Origin: Euryarchaeota archaeon
GTDB lineage: Archaea > Thermoplasmatota > SW-10-69-26 > JACQPN01
Reading direction: 5' to 3'
Length of the DNA stretch: 64,000 bases
NCBI GenBank assembly: GCA_016207515.1
Contig: JACQPN010000002.1
Span: forward strand, 76,350 to 140,349
How positions within the stretch are numbered: position 1 is the first letter of the stretch; every line of letters starts with the position of its first letter. The position numbers were made by a program, and so were the translations under genes. The notes under the pieces were generated by a model that saw only the letters and a list, made by a program, of their open reading frames with translations, had not been told where the DNA came from and made no database searches. Positions 1-9,185 of the stretch are shown here, piece after piece.

Positions 1-185
1 CGATCCTAAGCGACGGCTTCGTGAACGGTGAACCTCGGCCACAATATCCCGCACTCCCAGGCGGAAACTACACCGTAGAGGGAACGATAACCTATTGGGA
101 CGGGCCACTCAAACTGAAGACCTATTCCGGCAACGCAACTACCGGCGTTCGCTTCTTGGCGAAGGAGCTGGGCGAGCAGGATTAG
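1..185 (+). CDS. C-terminal end of an unidentified protein (partial, runs in from the left edge)
   Basis: A reading frame is open from base 3 to a TAG at 183-185 and has no start in the window. About 60 residues are visible, including GGNYTVEGTITYWDGP and an end in GEQD. The alternating hydrophobic and polar residues and the NYT and NAT sequons look like a beta-sandwich of an extracytoplasmic protein, but no family can be named. It converges on the TBP gene, with 26 bases between the two stops. The ends of several other surface proteins in this window carry a C-terminal anchor; none is seen here. Confidence 0.5.
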   Translation, partial: ILSDGFVNGEPRPQYPALPGGNYTVEGTITYWDGPLKLKTYSGNATTGVRFLAKELGEQD

Positions 186-211
186 GGGCCGTGAGCGCGG
201 GTCAATGGGGC

Positions 212-757
212 CTACAGCAGGCCTAGCGCCTTCAACTCCTCGGTGATCTTGTCCACTGCCTGCTCCGCGTCCTCGGGCTTTCTAGCGCCCGTGCACACGA
301 GTTTGCCGCTTCCGAATAGAAGGACGACGACCTTCGGGACGTCGAGGCGATAGACGAGGCCCGGGAACTGTTCCGGCTCGTACTCGACCTTCTCGAGGCC
401 GAGACCTATCGCGATGGCGTTGAGGTTGAGTTCGGCGCCCAAGTCGCTCGAAGCGACGATGTTCTGGACGGTTATCTCGGGGTGGCGGTTCACCTTGACG
501 CCGCTCGCTTCGATCTTCTGCGTCACGATGTCGACGGCCTTTCCGACGGCGTCGATGGATTTGGCGCCGGTGCAGACGACTTTTCCACTCCTGAAGAGCA
601 GCGCGGCGGTCTTCGGTTCGCGCAGGCGGCAGACGAGGCCGGGGAACTGTTCGGGCTCGTATTCGGCATTGTCAAGTGCAAGTGCGATAGACTGGAGGTC
701 TAGTTCGGAACCGATGGAGGTCGAAGCGACGACGTTCTCGATCTTTATCTTGGCCAT
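212..757 (-). CDS. tbp: TATA-box binding protein (TBP)
   Basis: Archaeal general transcription factor that binds the TATA element and recruits TFB and RNA polymerase. The 181-residue product is the usual length and is built of two direct repeats: EYEPEQFPGLVCRLREPK near residue 33 and EYEPEQFPGLVYRLDVPK near residue 123. Each repeat is followed by the LLF.SGK(V/L)VCTGA signature of the saddle fold. The ATG at 757 is preceded by GAGGG (765-769) with a 7-base spacer. Two TATA-like elements lie at 800-818. It is monocistronic and faces away from the TraB-like gene upstream. The assignment is secure. Confidence 0.97.
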   Translation of the reverse strand: MAKIKIENVVASTSIGSELDLQSIALALDNAEYEPEQFPGLVCRLREPKTAALLFRSGKVVCTGAKSIDAVGKAVDIVTQKIEASGVKVNRHPEITVQNIVASSDLGAELNLNAIAIGLGLEKVEYEPEQFPGLVYRLDVPKVVVLLFGSGKLVCTGARKPEDAEQAVDKITEELKALGLL

Positions 758-799
758 GTGGAATCCCTCGTGCCGAGGGGAGTCTCCGCTCCCACGCCG

Positions 800-818
800 G
801 GTATAAAAGCTATATAAG
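800..818 (-). promoter_or_regulatory. Double TATA element upstream of tbp
   Basis: On the minus strand CTTATATAG (809-818) and CTTTTATAC (800-808) lie side by side, 43-61 bases upstream of the tbp ATG. Initiation about 26 bases downstream of either gives a short leader that includes the GAGGG ribosome-binding site. Two overlapping TATA boxes on the TBP gene itself could allow feedback by TBP; that is inference. Confidence 0.55.
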
Positions 819-946
819 ATGGGCGTTTAAATAGTTTATCTGCAAGCGAAAACAGGAACGGTTTACATATGCGTTTTTAATCTACATGTCAGAATCTATC
901 TCGGTTCCGGGATGCTGGCCGCTGCGATTCCATTCCGCCATCGCAA

Positions 947-1630
947 CTACAAGTTCCTGAGGGCAGTCGTTACGCCTTCGAGCCGCGGCAACTCGATGAC
1001 GGCAAGGATGCGCGTGTGCCCGACGGGGATCGCCTTCAGCGAGTCGGCCATCTTCCGCTCCCGCCGCTTCTCCAGCCGGGCGAAGCCCTTGAGCTTGCGG
1101 ACATCGGAATCCCACTTCAAGGCGAACTCTCCGGCGGTCGCCGCTTTCGGCGGTCGACGGGCCAGCCTACGCATCTTGAGGCTGTAGCGGACGAGTTGGA
1201 TGCCGGACACCTCCTCGGTGAACGCGTCGGCGTAGGTGTCGTCATCGAGATCGAGCGCGAACGTCTCGACGCCGGCGGTGAGGGCAAGCCGGACCGCCTC
1301 CATGAGATCCGGCGGCGGCACGCCGACGTCCCCGAACCTCGACAGCGCCAAAGAATACCCTTCTTCGACGTCCTCATCGTCCGGTTCCGGCGCATCGGGT
1401 CCGGCCGTGATGTATGCCCGTAAGCCCGCCAATTCGTTTTCGGGGATGCCGACGGCGACGCAATCAGGAGCCAGGTCTTGAAACAGCTGGGCAACACGGT
1501 CAGCCTCAGAAACGAGTCCGGTGATGGTGCCGAGGATGTGGAAATCCCTCCCGTGCGACTGCACCATTTGGAAGCCGCTTGGGGAAACCACGCGCCGCGA
1601 AGCTACACCATGGTTAAAAACGCCGCGCAC
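947..1630 (-). CDS. TraB/PrgY-like protein (tentative)
   Basis: A 227-residue protein. Near residue 32 it has FHILGTITGLVSEADRVAQ, followed by APDCVAVGIPENELAGL. Near its end is RILAVIELPRLEGV. These resemble the N- and C-terminal blocks of the TraB/PrgY family (LVGTAHVS..., DVVAVEL..., VVAVVG..H..GI), but the histidines of both blocks are missing, so the match is weak and the protein may be degenerate. The middle is rich in Asp and Glu (around residues 77-90). The GTG at 1630 lies about 29 bases after a TATA centred near 1660 and is probably a leaderless start; an internal ATG at 1567 is the alternative. No transmembrane segment is seen. Confidence 0.4.
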   Translation of the reverse strand: MRGVFNHGVASRRVVSPSGFQMVQSHGRDFHILGTITGLVSEADRVAQLFQDLAPDCVAVGIPENELAGLRAYITAGPDAPEPDDEDVEEGYSLALSRFGDVGVPPPDLMEAVRLALTAGVETFALDLDDDTYADAFTEEVSGIQLVRYSLKMRRLARRPPKAATAGEFALKWDSDVRKLKGFARLEKRRERKMADSLKAIPVGHTRILAVIELPRLEGVTTALRNL

Positions 1631-1654
1631 CGGTCAAGCGAACGCACCTCAACG

Positions 1655-1664
1655 CTTTTATATG
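1655..1664. promoter_or_regulatory. Divergent TATA element
   Basis: CTTTTATATG reads as a TATA box on both strands. On the minus strand it sits about 29 bases before the GTG at 1630; on the plus strand it would start a transcript near 1686, just ahead of the TTG at 1710. It can therefore serve both the TraB-like gene and the MoxR/DUF58 operon. Confidence 0.5.
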
Positions 1665-1709
1665 AAAGGGGAGTAGTTGCATCGGGTCCCATTGGTAAGC
1701 GGGATAGGA

Positions 1710-2273
1710 TTGAAAGTGGCTGTCACAGCGGTAGGTGTGCTACTCGTCTCGGTCCCCTTGTTCCAGGAGGTCAACGCCTCGTACCTCAAGTCCCTGGAGA
1801 ACCTGCGCGAGCCCCCGGACCTTCCTCCTCCCGAGAACCCGCCGCCCGTGAATATCAGCGTACCGATCCCTCCCGAAGCCGCGGCCCTCTTTTGCGCCGA
1901 CTCTCCTAGCGACGAGGTCGAATACCCGGCCGCGAACGTCACAAGCGACGACGCTGGGGCGCCGTCACGTAGCGTCGATGTGCCTGACCTAGCCGTGGGC
2001 GGCCGCCTCGAAGCGGGTTGGCGGGACACGACCGCGTTCGTCGCGCGCGTCACCGATTCGGGATCCGCGAGCCTGGCCGAGGTGCAGCAACAACCGCAGC
2101 CCTCGCAAGGACGCGACGCCCTCACCGGCCAAGGGAACGACACCTTCCCCGACGTAAGCGGACGGATAACCTTGCAAGTCGACCCCGGCACGTCCTTCCC
2201 CCCGAACGCGGCCGTGACGCCGCGATGGGCGGCAATCCTCTGGCTCAAGTTCCGGTGCAGCGAGGTGGTTTGA
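1710..2273 (+). CDS. Secreted protein opening the MoxR/DUF58 operon
   Basis: From a TTG at 1710 the product (187 residues) begins with a compact signal peptide, MKVAVTAVGVLLVSVPLFQEV. A proline-rich linker follows and then an extracytoplasmic domain with two cysteines (FCAD near residue 60 and FRCSEVV at the end) that could pair. An upstream TTG at 1677 stays in frame but lies before the predicted transcript start. The gene ends 48 bases before the GTG of the DUF4129 gene in the same frame, so the two are surely co-transcribed. No family recognised; presumably an outside component of the module. Confidence 0.55.
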   Translation: MKVAVTAVGVLLVSVPLFQEVNASYLKSLENLREPPDLPPPENPPPVNISVPIPPEAAALFCADSPSDEVEYPAANVTSDDAGAPSRSVDVPDLAVGGRLEAGWRDTTAFVARVTDSGSASLAEVQQQPQPSQGRDALTGQGNDTFPDVSGRITLQVDPGTSFPPNAAVTPRWAAILWLKFRCSEVV

Positions 2274-2321
2274 GCGAACGACGCAATAGAGCGACTGAAG
2301 AAGCCGCCGAACCTCCTCCTC

Positions 2322-3209
2322 GTGTCGCTCGCGGTGGTCGCCGCGACTTCGATCCTGCTCCTCGTCCTGCCGTCGCTTGGCATGCGCCTTGCGGCGTCCG
2401 TCATGTTCTCCGTCTGGCTCGCATCGCTTTGCCTCGTCGGGGTGGCCCTCTACGTGCAGTACGTGAAGAGACCCGCAGAAAACGTAGGAGGAGACGAGGA
2501 GAGCCCCCCGCCGGCGATAGCAACGCCTCCACAGGCGCCGCCGACGCCTCAACGGCCGGCGCCCCCACCGCCGAGGCCAGCGGCCGCCCCCCCACCGAAG
2601 CAAGCGCCCCCCGCCTCTCGGCGAGAGGCACCGGCACCCGCGGAGGCCTCCATCGATCTCTCCGGTTACGAGATACCCGGCGCGGGCGAAAGCATCATCT
2701 CGCCAGGCGAGAAGATCACGCTCGTCGTCCGGGCCCAGCCTTCCGCGAACGAACGCTACGTCCGGGTGACGGCGCAAGCAGCCGGCGAGCCGCCGATCGT
2801 GGAGCGGGCCCCTGTGTCGCAAACGGGCGAGGCCCGCGTCACCCTGCAGTTCCCCCGGCAAGGCGTTTTCAAGGTGAACGCGGGGTTCGAGAACGGGACG
2901 GGAGCGGTGCTCAAGGAGTCCGTCGTGCGCGTCGTCGATTACCGTGAGGCTATCATCCGGCTCTACCACGGTTTCAGGCGTCACGCGCTACGCCTCAACT
3001 CGGACTTGAGCCCCCACCTTACCGCTCGCGAACTCGCCGAGACCCTTGCGCAAAGGGGCCAGGGGACGCTGCAAGACCTCGTCGCGATAGTCGATCTCTC
3101 CGAGAAAGCCCTCTACTCGGGAAGCCCGGTCCTTCGCACCGATTACCTTCACCTCATCGGCGTCCTCAAGCGGCTTCGGGCCACCGACGTCCTGGAGGGC
3201 ACGGCGTGA
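2322..3209 (+). CDS. DUF4129-like membrane protein of the MoxR/DUF58 module
   Basis: Two N-terminal membrane segments (residues about 1-20 and 25-47) are followed by a Pro/Ala-rich linker (residues 55-105) and a beta-rich domain (about 115-205). The C-terminal helical part, YREAIIRLYHGFRRHALRL...HLTARELAETLA, matches the DUF4129 pattern that accompanies MoxR and DUF58 genes in many prokaryotes. The GTG at 2322 falls inside the first membrane helix: the upstream frame is open back to the previous stop and encodes a natural cytoplasmic lead-in (ERLKKPPNLLL) whose only start-like codon is a CTG at 2295. The true N-terminus is thus uncertain. It overlaps the next gene by 4 bases (GTGA). Confidence 0.65.
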   Translation: MSLAVVAATSILLLVLPSLGMRLAASVMFSVWLASLCLVGVALYVQYVKRPAENVGGDEESPPPAIATPPQAPPTPQRPAPPPPRPAAAPPPKQAPPASRREAPAPAEASIDLSGYEIPGAGESIISPGEKITLVVRAQPSANERYVRVTAQAAGEPPIVERAPVSQTGEARVTLQFPRQGVFKVNAGFENGTGAVLKESVVRVVDYREAIIRLYHGFRRHALRLNSDLSPHLTARELAETLAQRGQGTLQDLVAIVDLSEKALYSGSPVLRTDYLHLIGVLKRLRATDVLEGTA

Positions 3210-3683
3210 ACGCGAGGATCGCCGTTCCCCTGGTCGTCGCCGCGGCGGTCGCTTACGCCTATTATCGGACGGCGTTGGCGCCCACCGAACCGTTCGGACC
3301 GCTCTACGAGTGGGCGGCCGTCACGGCGATCTGTCTCGCCCTCATCCTGTTCCACGTCTCCGCCTCCACGAAGGCGCGGCCCGAGGCGGCGCTACCAGGA
3401 AAGAGCGTCCGGCATCACAGCCAATCCGTGCGGGCGCTACGCGATCCCTCCTACGAGATACTTCGAGGCCTCCTCTATTCCTTCGTGGAGCGGGGAGAGA
3501 ACGAGAAGGAGCTTGCGCGAGAACTCGAGCGCCTCTCCTCGGGATTCCCGCCCGGGATGCTCGGCGAGTTCACGACGGGCTCGACGAAGACCGATCGGCG
3601 CGCCCGCGCGATAGACCCAGTGGAACGCGAGCGTCGGCTTCAACTTGTGAGGCGCGTCATGGAGCGCCTTGAGGACGGCGGCG

Positions 3684-3694
<11 letters not shown>
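3206..3694 (+). CDS. Small membrane protein of the MoxR/DUF58 module
   Basis: A 162-residue protein with two N-terminal membrane helices (about 5-22 and 35-53) and a charged cytoplasmic helical tail rich in Arg and Glu (RGENEKELARELERL; VERERRLQLVRRVMERL). Its GTG start overlaps the stop of the preceding gene (GTGA), so translation is coupled. Comparable small two-helix proteins sit between DUF4129 and MoxR genes in archaeal clusters. No enzymatic motif is visible; an assembly or adaptor role for the neighbouring ATPase is a guess. Confidence 0.6.
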
Positions 3695-4711
<1,017 letters not shown>

Positions 4712-4715
<4 letters not shown>

Positions 4716-4810
4716 GGCCCGCCGGGGGCATTCCCCTTGTCACGTTCCCGGTCGCGAGGCCGATAGGGCACGCTGTGGCGCCACCCACCTTGAACTCGGC
4801 GACGGAGTGA
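4712..4810 (+). CDS. 32-residue mini-ORF between MoxR and DUF58 genes
   Basis: An ATG at 4712 overlaps the MoxR stop codon (ATGA). The frame runs for 32 residues (MRPAGGIPLVTFPVARPIGH..., ending LNSATE) and stops at 4810, four bases before the DUF58 ATG. This exact packing between two operon genes suggests that it is translated, or at least that ribosomes run through it to reach the DUF58 start. The peptide has no recognisable motif. It may instead be a non-functional coupling ORF. Confidence 0.35.
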
Positions 4811-4814
4811 GGCG

Positions 4815-6185
4815 ATGAGGACCCATCTTTCGCGCGGACCTCTGTTCGGGGCCGCAATGGCAATCGCGCTCGGCGTTTTCCTTGGGAATCCGCCGGTGAT
4901 GCTTTTTGGTTTCACGTTGCTGGTCGGCGCCCTTGCGGCCGCCGCGCCGGCGACCCTAAAGACGCCAAAGGTCGGGCGTTCCATCCGCGTCACGCGGACG
5001 ACCCAAGCCACGACCTTCGACGAGGAAAGCGCCGAACTCGAAGGCCTCGAGCTTTCAAAGCCCGGCAGAAGGGCAACGGTCGGTGAGGAGATAGCCGTCG
5101 AATGGGACGTTTCCGCGGGCCCCGGCCTCGCCCTCGTCCACGACGACCTTCCCGCGCACGTGGAGTTGACGCACGGCACCAACTTCCGTCTTCACGACTG
5201 CGACACGGGCCCTCTCACGTCCTCGTACAGGTTCCGCGCGACGCGCCGCGGGGCCTGCGACGTGCCTCCGACGCAAGTGTACCGCTTCCACCCTTTCGGG
5301 CTTGACGAGTCGACCGGTTCCCCCGTCGGGGAGACGGAAACGATCGAGGTCGAGGATTCCACGGCTGAGGTGCTGCGCATGAAGAGGATGCGCGCCCGCG
5401 GGAAGACGACGACCCCCGACGAGGACCGGATAACGCAAGGCGTCAAGACCACGGATTTCCGGGAGATCCGCCAATACTCGATGGGCGACCCGTTGAAGAT
5501 CATCAATTGGCGGGCGACGGCCAAGCGCTCGACCGGCCCTCGCCTCGAACTGATGGTGAACGAGTACGAGATCGAGGGAAAGCGCGCCGCTTGGTTCTTC
5601 CTCGACGCGGGGGCCTACATGGAGGTCGGGACGAACGCCTTGAACCTGCTCGACTTCAGCGCCGACGCTGCACTCGGGCTTGTGAGCTACCTTTCGGAGC
5701 GGAATTTCCGCGTGGGCGGCACGATATACAACGCCGCGGAGCCCGTCGTCTTCTACCCGGATACAGGGAGACGCCAATCGATGAAAGTGCGGGACGCCCT
5801 TGCGAAACTGCGGCCCGCCGCCACGGCCGACGGGCTACCTGTCGCCGTCGAACGCGTCAAGGGATTCCTCGCGCGCGAGAAACCGGTCGTCTTCGTCCTT
5901 AGCCGGGTGGAATGCGCGTACGAGATGAACGTCGAGGGCGTGCGACGCATAAGGAGTTACGCGGGGAGCCGCGCTTCGAGGGCGGCCCCGATCGTCTGGC
6001 TTTCGCCGACCGTCGACTCGACGGTCGAAGAATCGGACGAGGCGAGCGGCATGGCCCTCGCGATCCTAGGGTACGACGCGCAACGGAAGGCCCGCGCGCT
6101 TCGACGCCTCGGCGTCTCGCTTCTCCAATGGGACCCCTTCGAGGAGCCCGTGGGGTCGGCCTTGATGAGGGGGATCGAGCGTTGA
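4815..6185 (+). CDS. DUF58 family membrane protein
   Basis: A 456-residue product. Two close hydrophobic N-terminal helices (about residues 10-25 and 30-48) anchor it. Residues 90-180 form an outside or linker beta domain. The DUF58 signature lies at about residues 215-240 (REIRQYSMGDPLKIINWRAT), followed by a VWA-like fold with LDAGAYM at the position of the MIDAS loop. DUF58 proteins are regular partners of MoxR ATPases. The ATG at 4815 follows a GGAG at 4804-4807. The last codon overlaps the TTG of the next gene. Confidence 0.9.
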   Translation: MRTHLSRGPLFGAAMAIALGVFLGNPPVMLFGFTLLVGALAAAAPATLKTPKVGRSIRVTRTTQATTFDEESAELEGLELSKPGRRATVGEEIAVEWDVSAGPGLALVHDDLPAHVELTHGTNFRLHDCDTGPLTSSYRFRATRRGACDVPPTQVYRFHPFGLDESTGSPVGETETIEVEDSTAEVLRMKRMRARGKTTTPDEDRITQGVKTTDFREIRQYSMGDPLKIINWRATAKRSTGPRLELMVNEYEIEGKRAAWFFLDAGAYMEVGTNALNLLDFSADAALGLVSYLSERNFRVGGTIYNAAEPVVFYPDTGRRQSMKVRDALAKLRPAATADGLPVAVERVKGFLAREKPVVFVLSRVECAYEMNVEGVRRIRSYAGSRASRAAPIVWLSPTVDSTVEESDEASGMALAILGYDAQRKARALRRLGVSLLQWDPFEEPVGSALMRGIER

Positions 6186-6916
6186 GGCGAGCGCTTTCGA
6201 AGGAAGCGACGCGGCTTTCGCGCCTCCACATGGGTGTCTCCCTCGGGGCCTCGCTCGTACTGCTCCTTCTCGCTTCATACGCATTGGAGAACTCGGCCGT
6301 GGTACAGAACGGGGAGCCGACGAGCATCGCCATGCTTCTTGGGGAGACCGGCTCGGCGCTGCCGCCGTTTCTTGGAGAGCTCGATTCGCTCATTTACGTC
6401 CCGCTGGGCTGCCTCGCATTCGGCATCGCCGTCAACCACGGGAGCCGCGGAGCCCGCCCGTTGGGACTCTATCTGGGGGCTTTGTCCGTGGCGGCCCTCG
6501 TGACGATCGACGCGAGCATCCTCGATTGGACCGGACTCATCGGAGAGCGGACCGGGCCCCCGACCCTCATCTCGTTCCCCCAGATCGCGCTCGCGGTCAC
6601 GCTTCCCACGTTCGCGCTTTCTAGTAACGTCTTCGCCCTAGCGGCGCTGCAGGTGGAGCGCCTCGACGAGCGCGGGCCCGTGCCAGGAGACCTTGTCCGA
6701 CTCCACGAAGCCCAAGTGAGGGAGGCTTTGAAGACGCTCGGCGAGACGGCGGCCATGGGGCTCGTCGTCGGCACCATCGCCGTCCTAGGAGTTCGCAACG
6801 CCGCAGGCGTGGACATCGGTCTTGGCGACAACGCGGCCCTCGTTGGGGGGTTGATGACGTTTGTGGTCGCATTGCTTTTCGGGCGGAGTTTGATTAAACA
6901 ATCAATCCACAAATAG
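6182..6916 (+). CDS. Polytopic membrane protein closing the MoxR/DUF58 operon
   Basis: Starting at the TTG that overlaps the DUF58 stop, the product has 244 residues and about six membrane helices, beginning with GVSLGASLVLLLLASYAL and ending with ALVGGLMTFVVALLFGRSL. A charged loop (ERLDERGPVPGDLVRLHEAQ) separates helices four and five. No family recognised. Position and overlap tie it to the MoxR/DUF58 system. The frame is open far upstream, but that part lies inside the DUF58 gene. Confidence 0.65.
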   Translation: MRRALSKEATRLSRLHMGVSLGASLVLLLLASYALENSAVVQNGEPTSIAMLLGETGSALPPFLGELDSLIYVPLGCLAFGIAVNHGSRGARPLGLYLGALSVAALVTIDASILDWTGLIGERTGPPTLISFPQIALAVTLPTFALSSNVFALAALQVERLDERGPVPGDLVRLHEAQVREALKTLGETAAMGLVVGTIAVLGVRNAAGVDIGLGDNAALVGGLMTFVVALLFGRSLIKQSIHK

Positions 6917-6958
6917 GTTAAAAAGCGGGTCGCTAAAATTTTGCATAGATGCGAGGTG
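6917..6958 (+). promoter_or_regulatory. TATA box and Shine-Dalgarno site of the 6964 gene
   Basis: GTTAAAAAG right after the previous stop (6917-6925) is a TATA-like element with a predicted transcript start near 6946. GAGGTG at 6953-6958 is an excellent ribosome-binding site 5 bases ahead of the ATG at 6964. This rules out the in-frame ATG at 6949, which lies upstream of the binding site. Confidence 0.65.
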
Positions 6959-6963
6959 GCATC

Positions 6964-8514
6964 ATGCAGTTGGCAGGAAAACACAAATTGGGTGCGATAT
7001 TGGCCGCGACCGCTCTTCTTGCAGTCGCAGTCGGAGTTGCTCAAGGAAGCGATTGGACCGAGTACACGGGCACGATCGAGTCGAGAAGTGCCTACCTCCT
7101 CGGTGTTGCCGATGGGGCGGAGCGCGTCCAGATACGGTTCGCGCCGTCGGAGGCCGATGGAGCGGACCCCGGTGCGGCCTTCGCTCTTTATGACGGCCTC
7201 GACAGGTTCGTGGGTTATTACGAACTTGACTCTCAATGGAAGACCGCCGACGTCCTCGTGAAAGGCAGTGGCGCCTACGTCCTCTTCGTCCATGATCTCA
7301 AGGACGGCGCGCTCGCCGTCGCCCAGAAGGGGCGCGCCCAGACGACGGCTGACCTCGTGAGACTCGAGGTCAAGTACGACTTCACGCCCATCGCCGAATC
7401 CGACGGCGGATCCGGCTTCAAGACCATCGCGAGCTTCAACGCGGACGACGTCCCGAAGGCCGCGGCCATCGAGTACACCGGCGACGCGACGAACTTCCGT
7501 TCCGAACTGTCAAGCTCCGAAGGCGTCGTCCACACGGCCATCGACGAATACGGGCGGGCCTCCGAACCGGGCGCTTGGACGGAGTGGAAGGGCGAGCGGC
7601 ACACGACGCCGGCGAACCTCGCCTCCGGTCAATACGACGCGAGGATCAGCGCCGACAGTTTCCAAGGAACGGTATTCGTCGTGACCGCGAGCTACGAACG
7701 GCCCGACCTTGATTCCGTGGACGCGGATGAGGTCAGGCCTCACGTGGCGCCCGGTCCGGGCTTCGAGGGCGCGAAGATCTATGGGACGCTGCCCCACGCG
7801 AACACGGCCTATGCCTTCGATGTGGTCGAGGGAGCCGATGAACTCGTGATCGCCACCCACTCTTGGGACGCGGTCGTCCGGCTCATCGGTCCGCACGATT
7901 CGTCGAGCCAGCTTGTGAGGCTCGATGGCCGCGATTCGCCGGTGGTGAAGGTCAAGATCTCCTCGCCCGGCGAGTGGGTCATCGTCGAGGACGCGCGGCA
8001 CTTCGGATACTCGAACCAGCCCCACGGCGTCATACTCGGCGTCACTGGAGCGGCGCCCGCGGTAGCGCAACTGCGCGAACTCGGATTCCGCACCGGCGCG
8101 GCCAACGTGACGCTCAACGACGATTGGTCGCCCGCGCTTGGAAGGGCGGCGACCGGTGAGTTCAAGCTCCCGGCGGCCCCCCTCGACTTCCTCGTGGGCG
8201 GCGCCGGGGTTTCCGTACAACACCGCGTCGCGATCTCGTCGCAGAAGGGAGACGTCTGCTGGAGCCACGCCGAACTCGTCTTTGGCGGCGCCTACTGGTC
8301 CGACGGGGGCTACTGCAGGCCCGTGGACTTCGAGAACTGGATCGCCGGCGCCTACAAGATCGTGGCGGAGAACACCCTCTCGATGCCCGACCACGTGGAA
8401 GTCAAGTGGACGACCTACGACCGCCACGTCGTGAAGAACGTCGTCAACGGCCCCGCGGCAAAAGAACCGGACTGCCCGGATGAGCCCGAAGAGGCGCCCA
8501 AAGCACCCGAATGA
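6964..8514 (+). CDS. Large secreted protein of unknown function
   Basis: A 516-residue protein with a signal peptide (MQLAGKHKLGAILAATALLAVAVGVA, with a likely cut after VAQG). The rest is beta-rich and acidic, with no membrane anchor at the end, so it may be released or held non-covalently. There are three cysteines late in the protein (DVCWSHAEL, GGYCRPVDF, EPDCPDEP). The C-terminus ends in a Pro/Glu stretch. It has its own promoter, a good ribosome-binding site and a hairpin after the stop. The next gene on the strand encodes a membrane regulator with an outside domain; a functional link is possible but not shown. Confidence 0.65.
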   Translation: MQLAGKHKLGAILAATALLAVAVGVAQGSDWTEYTGTIESRSAYLLGVADGAERVQIRFAPSEADGADPGAAFALYDGLDRFVGYYELDSQWKTADVLVKGSGAYVLFVHDLKDGALAVAQKGRAQTTADLVRLEVKYDFTPIAESDGGSGFKTIASFNADDVPKAAAIEYTGDATNFRSELSSSEGVVHTAIDEYGRASEPGAWTEWKGERHTTPANLASGQYDARISADSFQGTVFVVTASYERPDLDSVDADEVRPHVAPGPGFEGAKIYGTLPHANTAYAFDVVEGADELVIATHSWDAVVRLIGPHDSSSQLVRLDGRDSPVVKVKISSPGEWVIVEDARHFGYSNQPHGVILGVTGAAPAVAQLRELGFRTGAANVTLNDDWSPALGRAATGEFKLPAAPLDFLVGGAGVSVQHRVAISSQKGDVCWSHAELVFGGAYWSDGGYCRPVDFENWIAGAYKIVAENTLSMPDHVEVKWTTYDRHVVKNVVNGPAAKEPDCPDEPEEAPKAPE

Positions 8515-8523
8515 ATGTGACCA

Positions 8524-8559
8524 GGATGCGCGATGGGCTTCACCCGTCCTCGCGCATCC
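8524..8559 (+). terminator. Hairpin after the secreted-protein gene
   Basis: GGATGCGCGA (8524-8533) and TCGCGCATCC (8550-8559) form a perfect 10-bp stem. The 16-base loop can itself fold (TGGG with CCCG). It begins about 10 bases after the stop at 8514. No T-run follows, so it may act by RNA stabilisation as much as by termination. Confidence 0.45.
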
Positions 8560-9150
8560 GGCCTCCTCCAGCCTAATGACAAAGGCGATTGCATGGTAAG
8601 TGTAAGTCGCGCCGATACGCGATTCCCGGTCCGTTCCCCGTGGGCGACCCGTTGGGACGTGTCGACGACGCTTGCGCGGCAGTCGCCTTTGTCATTCGCG
8701 TAGCGGAAACCCCCACTAGGCCGCGTTCAACGCGCGGCGTCCGCTACGCAACCTTTCATTCTCCAGATTCTTCCCCCTGGCATCACGTAATACTCTCCCA
8801 TCGCCGTCCCGTCACACTCCTCCCGTTTCGATCACGTCATACGCTTCTTGCCTTCGCTTCGCGGGACTCGTACCATGCCATGAACTCGCCTTGCCGCCTT
8901 GCGAACCCAGTGGCACCCGTGTTTGGCACATGGATCCGTGCCGGCGTCTCGCAACGACGAGCCGTGTCGGCCGTGCGCGAAGCAATGGTCACCACTAGTG
9001 GGCACCGAAGCGTGAAGTCCACCGTCTAAGAATCAGCACCTCGCTCATGGACACGAATCACCCTTTTCGACGTTTCAATTCACGTCATCACGCCGATTCC
9101 CTCCTTGGAAACCGATTATTTCAATTCCCACGTTTCAACCACCGGTACAC
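8560..9150. other. Intergenic region of about 600 bases without a convincing gene
   Basis: The open frames here (for example 8589-9029) lack a ribosome-binding site or TATA at the right distance and have unnatural composition. The region is less GC-rich than its surroundings. It contains TTTCAATTC twice (around 9073 and 9119) and a short inverted repeat, GACGT...ACGTC (about 9068-9085). I see no RNA gene; upstream regulatory sites for the 9186 regulator gene could lie in its last 100 bases. Confidence 0.4.
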
Positions 9151-9154
9151 AATG

Positions 9155-9162
9155 CTTATAAG
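9155..9162 (+). promoter_or_regulatory. TATA box of the membrane regulator gene
   Basis: The palindromic CTTATAAG is centred about 27 bases before the ATG at 9186, so the transcript is predicted to begin at or next to that ATG. The in-frame GTG at 9168 falls between the TATA box and the transcript start and cannot be used. Confidence 0.65.
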
Positions 9163-9185
9163 CCCACGTGAGGGAATCTGAGCCG

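Noticed and set aside
8589-9029. 146-residue open frame in the gap after the secreted-protein gene
   Set aside because: No ribosome-binding site or TATA at the right distance, Arg/Ser/Pro/His-biased composition and no recognisable domain; most likely a chance frame.
9070-9140. Repeated TTTCAATTC, reminiscent of CRISPR repeat ends
   Set aside because: Only two copies, no constant repeat length or spacers, no cas genes nearby.
9168-9185. GTG at 9168 as start of the membrane regulator
   Set aside because: It lies between the TATA box and the predicted transcript start, so it would not be on the message.
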